From contig JAHELX010000026.1 of NCBI GenBank assembly GCA_024643945.1, positions 12,279-22,929 on the forward strand: a stretch of DNA of 10,651 bases, read 5' to 3'. This DNA is from Anaerolineales bacterium. Its GTDB lineage: Bacteria > Chloroflexota > Anaerolineae > 4572-78 > NAK82. Position numbers and translations under genes: made by a program. The notes under the pieces are model-generated. The model had not been told where the DNA came from. It made no database searches and saw only the letters and a program-made list of their open reading frames with translations. Below, in pieces: positions 7,032-10,651 of this stretch (positions are counted from its first letter, which is position 1; each line of letters opens with the position of its first letter).

Positions 7032-8696
7032 TTACCGCCAGCGGCGAGTCTGCGCTACTACCTGCCGATAGAGATCAACCTGCCTGACCTGCTCCTGATC
7101 TGACCAGCCGAGATCGGTAGCCATCAGCGCAGCGACTTCGGCGGCTACTTCCAGCCCCTGATCGCGGGTCTGGTCGAGAACGTGGGTGCGACGCGACAGG
7201 ACATCTTCCAGCGTGACGGCCATTTCGTGCCGGACGGCGTGTAGCGCCTCGGCCCTGAGATAGGGCAACCCGGCGATAAGGGGTCCGGCCAGATGATCGC
7301 TACTCTCGGCCTGGGCCAGTACGTCAATGTAGCCCGTGCCATAAGCAGAAACCAGGTGGGTGATCGTCTCCGGGCTAAGGCGCTCACTTAGCTCGACTAC
7401 TCGACGCGCCACGTAGCTGTACCAGTCGGAGATGTCGCCGCCCGGTAGGATCCGGCCAACCGTCTGGCAGGGATGCGCCGGGTGTAGGCCATGATCACGG
7501 CCCAGGTAGCGACCCAGTTCGCCCACCATTTCCTCGGCCATCGAACGCCAGGTGGTCAGCTTGCCACCGGCAATGGTGAAGAAACCGGGCACCGTGTTGA
7601 AAATCTGGTGCTCGCGTGAGACTTTGTAACCCGTAGGCGCGTCGTCAGCGATCAGGGGGCGAAGGCCAGCATAGGCACTGATGACATCGGCCTCGCTGAG
7701 GCCAGCCACGGGGAAGGCATGGCGAATCGCTTCCAAAATGTAGGCCACGTCTTCGGCATCGGCTTGCACATGGGCGGGGTCACCTTGATAGTCGGTGTCG
7801 GTGGTGCCGAGGATGCTGAACCGCCCCCAAGGGATGAGGAGCATCAACCGCCCATCCCGCGGCGAGTTGAGGGTAATGGCCGCCCGTGACCAGACTCGCG
7901 CGCGAGGGACGATCAAGTGCACCCCTTTGGTGGGCCGCAGGCGTCGGGCAGCGTTGGGGTCGGCCATTTTCAGCAGAGAGTCGGTCCAGGGGCCGGTAGC
8001 ATTGGCAACGACGCGAGCCCGCACCTCAAATTCGTCTCCGGTTAGCCGGTCGCGCACCTGGGCACCCACCATCTTTTCTCCCTCACGCAACAGAGCCACA
8101 ACCCGGGCATAGTTGGCCAGAATAGCGCCGGCCTGATGCGCGTCGAGAGCGATGGTCAGAGTGAGGCGGGCGTCGTCGGTGGTGGCATCGTAGTAATGAG
8201 TGGCGCCAGTAAGCCCCTCGGGAGCAATAATGGGCTCTTCACGCAGCGTGCGTCCTTTGCCCCAAGTTTGGTGACGCTCAATATTACGGAAAGTAGCCAG
8301 CCCATCGTAAAGCCACATGCCGATGGCGATTTGCCACAGCGGTCGGGGATCGTCCTGGTGCACGGGGTAGATGAAGGGAAGGGGACGTACCAGGTTGGGG
8401 CTGCTGTGCAGAGAGTAACGGCGCTCCCGGCAGGCCTCAAAAACCAGACCGAACTCGAAATTCTCCAGGTAACGCACCCCGCCATGCACCAGCTTGGACG
8501 ACCTGCTACTGGTGCCGCTAGCAAAGTCAGCCTGTTCCACTAGCGCAGTGCTGTAGCCGCGCAGGGCAGCATCACGGGCAATGGCAACGCCGGTAACGCC
8601 TCCGCCGATGACCAGAATGTCGAAGTACGTGGATCGCATACGATCCAGATTATCACGTCGCGTTTGGGCTGAGAAGGTGGGAATAGGAGATGACAT
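7032..8696 (-). CDS. glpD: Aerobic glycerol-3-phosphate dehydrogenase (FAD)
   Basis: GlpD oxidises sn-glycerol 3-phosphate to dihydroxyacetone phosphate at the membrane and feeds electrons to quinone (554 aa, close to Bacillus GlpD). The FAD-binding GGGVTG is at 31-36, followed by the family segments FASGTSSRSSKLVHGGVRYLE and RPLPFIYPV. Later come LIPWGRFSILGTTDTDY and the GGKLTTWRSMAEEM stretch. The C-terminal GlpD domain holds LVSAYGTGYIDVL and EMAVTLEDVLSRRT. The ATG at 8696 has AAGGAG at 8703-8708. The frame stays open 30 codons further upstream, but that part is encoded by an inverted repeat and is not family sequence. The order is phosphatase then glpD on the minus strand, probably one message. 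Glycerol-phosphate oxidase is unlikely because the length shows no insertion. Confidence 0.95.
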   Translation of the reverse strand: MSSPIPTFSAQTRRDNLDRMRSTYFDILVIGGGVTGVAIARDAALRGYSTALVEQADFASGTSSRSSKLVHGGVRYLENFEFGLVFEACRERRYSLHSSPNLVRPLPFIYPVHQDDPRPLWQIAIGMWLYDGLATFRNIERHQTWGKGRTLREEPIIAPEGLTGATHYYDATTDDARLTLTIALDAHQAGAILANYARVVALLREGEKMVGAQVRDRLTGDEFEVRARVVANATGPWTDSLLKMADPNAARRLRPTKGVHLIVPRARVWSRAAITLNSPRDGRLMLLIPWGRFSILGTTDTDYQGDPAHVQADAEDVAYILEAIRHAFPVAGLSEADVISAYAGLRPLIADDAPTGYKVSREHQIFNTVPGFFTIAGGKLTTWRSMAEEMVGELGRYLGRDHGLHPAHPCQTVGRILPGGDISDWYSYVARRVVELSERLSPETITHLVSAYGTGYIDVLAQAESSDHLAGPLIAGLPYLRAEALHAVRHEMAVTLEDVLSRRTHVLDQTRDQGLEVAAEVAALMATDLGWSDQEQVRQVDLYRQVVAQTRRWR

Positions 8697-8702
8697 GGCG
8701 CG

Positions 8703-8708
8703 CTCCTT
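8703..8708 (-). promoter_or_regulatory. Ribosome binding site AAGGAG that sets the glpD start
   Basis: On the minus strand AAGGAG sits six bases before the ATG at 8696. This rejects the longer frame opening at 8786. Confidence 0.88.
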
Positions 8709-8731
8709 GAAAGCCTGGCATGTTGAAGCAA

Positions 8732-8830
8732 GCAGCGGATGAGACAGCGGATAAACGGATAGGAAGCCGACAACACAGAGAGCCACGTTTGGGCAGGGCC
8801 TATCCGTTTATCCGCTGTCTCATCCACTGC
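8732..8830. repeat. 32-bp near-perfect inverted repeat between the HAD gene and glpD, overlapping the HAD stop codon
   Basis: Arms 8732-8763 and 8799-8830 match at 31 of 32 positions, around a 35-base loop. The one mismatch (8736/8826) becomes a G-U pair in the minus-strand transcript, so that RNA could pair over the whole 32 bp. The distal arm includes the last codons and TGA (8820-8822) of the HAD gene. Each arm carries three CGGAT words (8736, 8748, 8756 in the left arm). No T-run follows. It leaves the glpD ribosome site free, 23 bases downstream. Confidence 0.95.
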
Positions 8831-9602
8831 CAAACAGGCGGGGTACTTCGGCAATACTTTCCAATACGTAATCAGGCTGAACCGGCGCATGGGCCAGGTC
8901 TGCCTGTCGAGTGACTCCGGTTAGCACCAGGGCGGTGGTCATGCCGGCACGCTGACCCATCAACATATCGGTCTCCACCCGGTCGCCGACCATCAGGCAC
9001 TCGTTGGCCGGCACTCCCAACCGTTCGAGGGCAACTTCAACGATGAGAGGCGAGGGCTTACCGACGACCAGTTCTACCTTGCGCTTGCTGCACCCCTCCA
9101 GTGCGCCGATCACGGCGCCCGCGTCGGGGATTTCGCCCCCGGCCACAGGGCAGGTAGCGTCGGCGTTAGTGGCCAGGAAATGCGCTCCTCGCCGCAAGGC
9201 CTGAAAGCCGATGTTCAGCTTGCGATAGTCGAAAGTACGGTCAAAGCTGGCAATCACTACGTCAATCTCGTCGGGCTCTTCACTCAACCGAAAGCTGGCA
9301 GCCAACTCCTCAAGCAGTGGAGGCTCGCCGATGGCAAACAGGGTGGCGCCCGGCATCTCGCGGCTGAGGTAGCGACTGAGCACCAGCGGTGAGTGGATCA
9401 CCTGGTCGGGATGGGTGGGGACGTTGAGCCGGGTCAGCTTGGCCGCGTAATCGGCGCGGCTTTGCAGTGGCTTGTTGGAGACAAAGACGATGGGATGGGA
9501 GCGCTCGCGAAGCCACTCGATGGTTTCACGAGCACCGGGAATCAATTGATCGCCGCGATAAACGGTCCCATCTAAATCGAAGATGATGCCCTGTAATTTC
9601 AC
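8820..9602 (-). CDS. HAD-IIA family sugar/polyol phosphatase (NagD/AraL-like)
   Basis: This is a 260-residue HAD phosphatase of subclass IIA. Motif I is FDLDGTVYRG with nucleophile Asp9 and Asp11, motif II is FVSNK (Ser42), motif III is Lys182 in VVGKPSP, and motif IV is GDRVETD (206-212). The cap lies between motifs II and III, as in IIA enzymes. Close relatives remove phosphate from glycolate phosphate, nitrophenyl phosphate or glycerol 3-phosphate; the exact substrate cannot be read from sequence. The start is GTG at 9602, with a weak AGG-type ribosome site. It is the first gene of the minus-strand pair with glpD, so a glycerol-phosphate substrate is an attractive inference. The promoter at 9651-9679 leaves a leader of about 40 bases. 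The C-terminal codons lie in the inverted repeat. Confidence 0.92.
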   Translation of the reverse strand: MKLQGIIFDLDGTVYRGDQLIPGARETIEWLRERSHPIVFVSNKPLQSRADYAAKLTRLNVPTHPDQVIHSPLVLSRYLSREMPGATLFAIGEPPLLEELAASFRLSEEPDEIDVVIASFDRTFDYRKLNIGFQALRRGAHFLATNADATCPVAGGEIPDAGAVIGALEGCSKRKVELVVGKPSPLIVEVALERLGVPANECLMVGDRVETDMLMGQRAGMTTALVLTGVTRQADLAHAPVQPDYVLESIAEVPRLFGSG

Positions 9603-9650
9603 CCTAATGACCTGGCTGCAATTGTAATCTCAATGTGTGCGCTCAATCAT

Positions 9651-9679
9651 CTTATAGCATAAATGTTTACGATTGACAA
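9651..9679 (-). promoter_or_regulatory. Minus-strand sigma-70-type promoter for the HAD gene and glpD
   Basis: On the minus strand TTGTCA (9674-9679) is followed by a 17-base spacer and TATAAG (9651-9656). Each hexamer matches the consensus at five of six positions. Transcription would begin near 9644, about 42 bases before the GTG start of the HAD gene. Confidence 0.72.
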
Positions 9680-9760
9680 GATACAATTTTGACTGGGGCG
9701 TGTTTCAGTTTGGGGTGAAAGCCATAGGATGCCGGTTACTGGGCCGAATGTTGGTGCACA

Positions 9761-9822
9761 TCAGGCCACTCACGCACAATTCTTTGAGTGCGCGCTCAGG
9801 GAGTTTTGTGTGAGTGGCCCGA
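9761..9822. repeat. 25-bp imperfect inverted repeat in the divergent region
   Basis: Arms 9764-9788 and 9795-9819 match at 20 of 25 positions, with a 6-base TGCGCG loop, plus two further pairs outside the arms (9761-9762 with 9821-9822). Four of the five mismatches become G-U pairs in plus-strand RNA. The right arm overlaps the -35 zone of a weak plus-strand promoter, so it could be an operator for the ROK repressor or a structured leader. Confidence 0.85.
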
Positions 9823-9834
9823 CTCTGGTATGAT
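9806..9834 (+). promoter_or_regulatory. Weak candidate promoter within and after the inverted repeat
   Basis: An extended -10 TGGTATGAT (9826-9834) follows TTGTGT (9806-9811) by 17 bases. The -35 matches only at TTG. It lies inside the right repeat arm, so binding there would block it. Confidence 0.35.
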
Positions 9835-9909
9835 GTAGGAAATCGCGGGGATGGGTGAGCTGTGTCTTACATCCAGTCGAAAATCACCCGAATCACTGCG
9901 GCGAAGCTA

Positions 9910-9938
9910 TTGACACCACCCAGCCTTCCTGATATAAT
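9910..9938 (+). promoter_or_regulatory. Exact consensus sigma-70 promoter for the ROK gene
   Basis: TTGACA (9910-9915), a 17-base spacer and TATAAT (9933-9938) match the consensus at every position, and an extended TG (9930-9931) is also present. Transcription would start near 9945, about 64 bases before the TTG start. Confidence 0.88.
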
Positions 9939-9997
9939 ATGACTGTCCATTTAGTTGGTTGTCTCAACAAACTAAGCCTTTCAATGGCTGAACAGGC

Positions 9998-10004
9998 AAG
10001 GAGG
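9998..10004 (+). promoter_or_regulatory. Strong ribosome binding site AAGGAGG that sets a TTG start
   Basis: AAGGAGG lies four bases before TTG at 10009. The frame has a stop at 9973-9975 and no ATG or GTG between, so TTG is the likely start. Confidence 0.82.
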
Positions 10005-10008
10005 CGAC

Positions 10009-10651
10009 TTGAAGCAGCGTTACCGGACAGGCGACCAATCCCTGGTCAGAGAGATCAACCTGTCCATCGTTTTCAACCAACTATGGACCCACGCTCCTCT
10101 CTCCCGCGCACAACTGGCCAGTCTCACCGGCTTGAACAAGACCACTGTCTCCAGCCTGGTCCGCGAATTATTGACCCAGGGGTTCGTTCGGGAAGCTGGC
10201 CTGCGGTCGTCGCGAGGTGGTCGCCCGGCTATGCTGGTGGAACTCAATCCCCACGCCGGGTGTATGATCGGCGTCGAAATCGGCGTGGATTTCATCACGG
10301 CTATCCTGACCAACTTCCGGGCCGAGATCGAGTGGCGTTATTATGAGTCCATCGGATCGCACCAGACCGAAGAGACAATCATCCATCGAGCGCAAGAGAT
10401 CATCTGCGATGCCACTCACGCCGCCGAGCGACTGGGCCTGCCGCTGCTGGGCATCGGCGTCGGCATACCCGGCCTGGTCGACATCGACTCGGGTATGGTC
10501 CTGTTCGCCCCTAACCTCCGCTGGCAGGATATCCCTCTGCGTGATCTGTTGGCCCAGTCCCTCTCCGTTCCCATCCTCGTCGACAACGACGCCAACCTCT
10601 CGGCCCTGGGCGAATACTACTTCGGCGCAGCACGGGAGGTTGAGACCTTCA
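10009..10651 (+). CDS. ROK-family transcriptional regulator (partial, 3' end outside window)
   Basis: The first 214 residues of a ROK repressor are visible. The opening RTGDQSLVREINLSIVFN is a common ROK-regulator N-terminus. A winged helix-turn-helix follows at about 30-62 (LSRAQLASLTGLNKTTVSSL), then a basic wing with RGGRPA (70-74). The ROK sugar-kinase-like domain starts near 85 (MIGVEIGVDF), with GIGVGIPG and VDNDANLSALGE (191-202). The zinc-binding cysteine motif and second half lie beyond the window. ROK repressors sense sugars or sugar phosphates and often control divergent genes. Here the divergent neighbours are the HAD phosphatase and glpD, so those are possible targets by inference. 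The N-terminal helix-turn-helix argues for a regulator and not a ROK glucokinase. Confidence 0.92.
   Translation, partial: MKQRYRTGDQSLVREINLSIVFNQLWTHAPLSRAQLASLTGLNKTTVSSLVRELLTQGFVREAGLRSSRGGRPAMLVELNPHAGCMIGVEIGVDFITAILTNFRAEIEWRYYESIGSHQTEETIIHRAQEIICDATHAAERLGLPLLGIGVGIPGLVDIDSGMVLFAPNLRWQDIPLRDLLAQSLSVPILVDNDANLSALGEYYFGAAREVETF

Larger units (their letters stand above)
9603..10008. other. Divergent intergenic region, 406 bases
   Basis: No gene is seen here. It holds the minus-strand promoter for the HAD/glpD pair, a 25-bp imperfect inverted repeat, a weak and a strong plus-strand promoter, and the leader of the ROK gene. Bases 9630-9690 are noticeably richer in A and T than the flanking genes. 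Confidence 0.9.

Noticed and set aside
8136..8543. Plus-strand open frame opposite glpD
   Set aside because: It is a shadow of the conserved glpD frame with no domain or ribosome site that I trust.
8697..8786. A 30-residue N-terminal extension of GlpD that looks like a signal peptide
   Set aside because: It is encoded by the inverted repeat and its loop, and AAGGAG supports the start at 8696.
8732..8830. Inverted repeat as ends of an insertion sequence
   Set aside because: Only 35 bases lie between the arms, with no transposase and no flanking target duplication visible.
9939..10346. Plus-strand open frame starting at the -10 element and overlapping the ROK gene
   Set aside because: It begins inside the promoter and runs out of frame with the conserved helix-turn-helix and ROK sequence.
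1..10651. CRISPR array, tRNA, rRNA or known riboswitch
   Set aside because: No regularly spaced direct repeats, tRNA-like cloverleaf or recognisable riboswitch core was found by eye on either strand.

Overview
This 10.65 kb window is GC-rich bacterial chromosomal DNA with dense, intact housekeeping-type genes. No insertion sequence, phage gene, tRNA, rRNA or CRISPR array could be found. The gene content fits a Gram-positive-type or Chloroflexota-like heterotroph: a Bacillus-style branched-chain 2-oxoacid dehydrogenase operon, a very small PspC protein, a GlpD of Bacillus length, and a ROK repressor whose N-terminus begins RTGDQSLVREIN. I favour Chloroflexota, but that is an impression from protein style and not a database result.

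Region 1 (33-5126, + strand) encodes all four parts of a branched-chain-type 2-oxoacid dehydrogenase complex in assembly order: E1 alpha, E1 beta, E2 (lipoyl acyltransferase) and E3 (dihydrolipoyl dehydrogenase). Together they would oxidatively decarboxylate 2-oxo acids from valine, leucine and isoleucine to acyl-CoAs, with electrons passing to NADH through E3. The first two genes are tightly packed. The E1 beta-E2 gap holds a 27-bp inverted repeat. The E2-E3 gap holds a second inverted repeat, an extended -10 promoter core and a GC-rich hairpin, so E3 probably also has its own promoter.

Region 2 (5230-7030, + strand) has a 63-residue PspC protein, a 179-residue single-pass membrane protein of unknown function, and a patatin-like acyl hydrolase. 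The first two look co-transcribed. An envelope or lipid theme is possible but is inference.

Region 3 (7032-9602, - strand) has a HAD-IIA phosphatase followed by the FAD glycerol-3-phosphate dehydrogenase GlpD. A 32-bp near-perfect inverted repeat lies between them and includes the phosphatase stop codon. glpD and the patatin gene end tail to tail with one base between stop codons. A good minus-strand promoter (TTGTCA-17-TATAAG) lies ahead of the phosphatase gene.

Region 4 (9603-10651) is a 406-base divergent intergenic region with a 25-bp imperfect inverted repeat and an exact consensus promoter (TTGACA-17-TATAAT, with extended TG). It reads into a ROK-family repressor gene that starts with TTG and runs off the window.

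I see no convincing new multi-gene system. The most unusual signal is non-coding: most of the larger intergenic gaps carry a different long inverted repeat, and one of these overlaps a stop codon.
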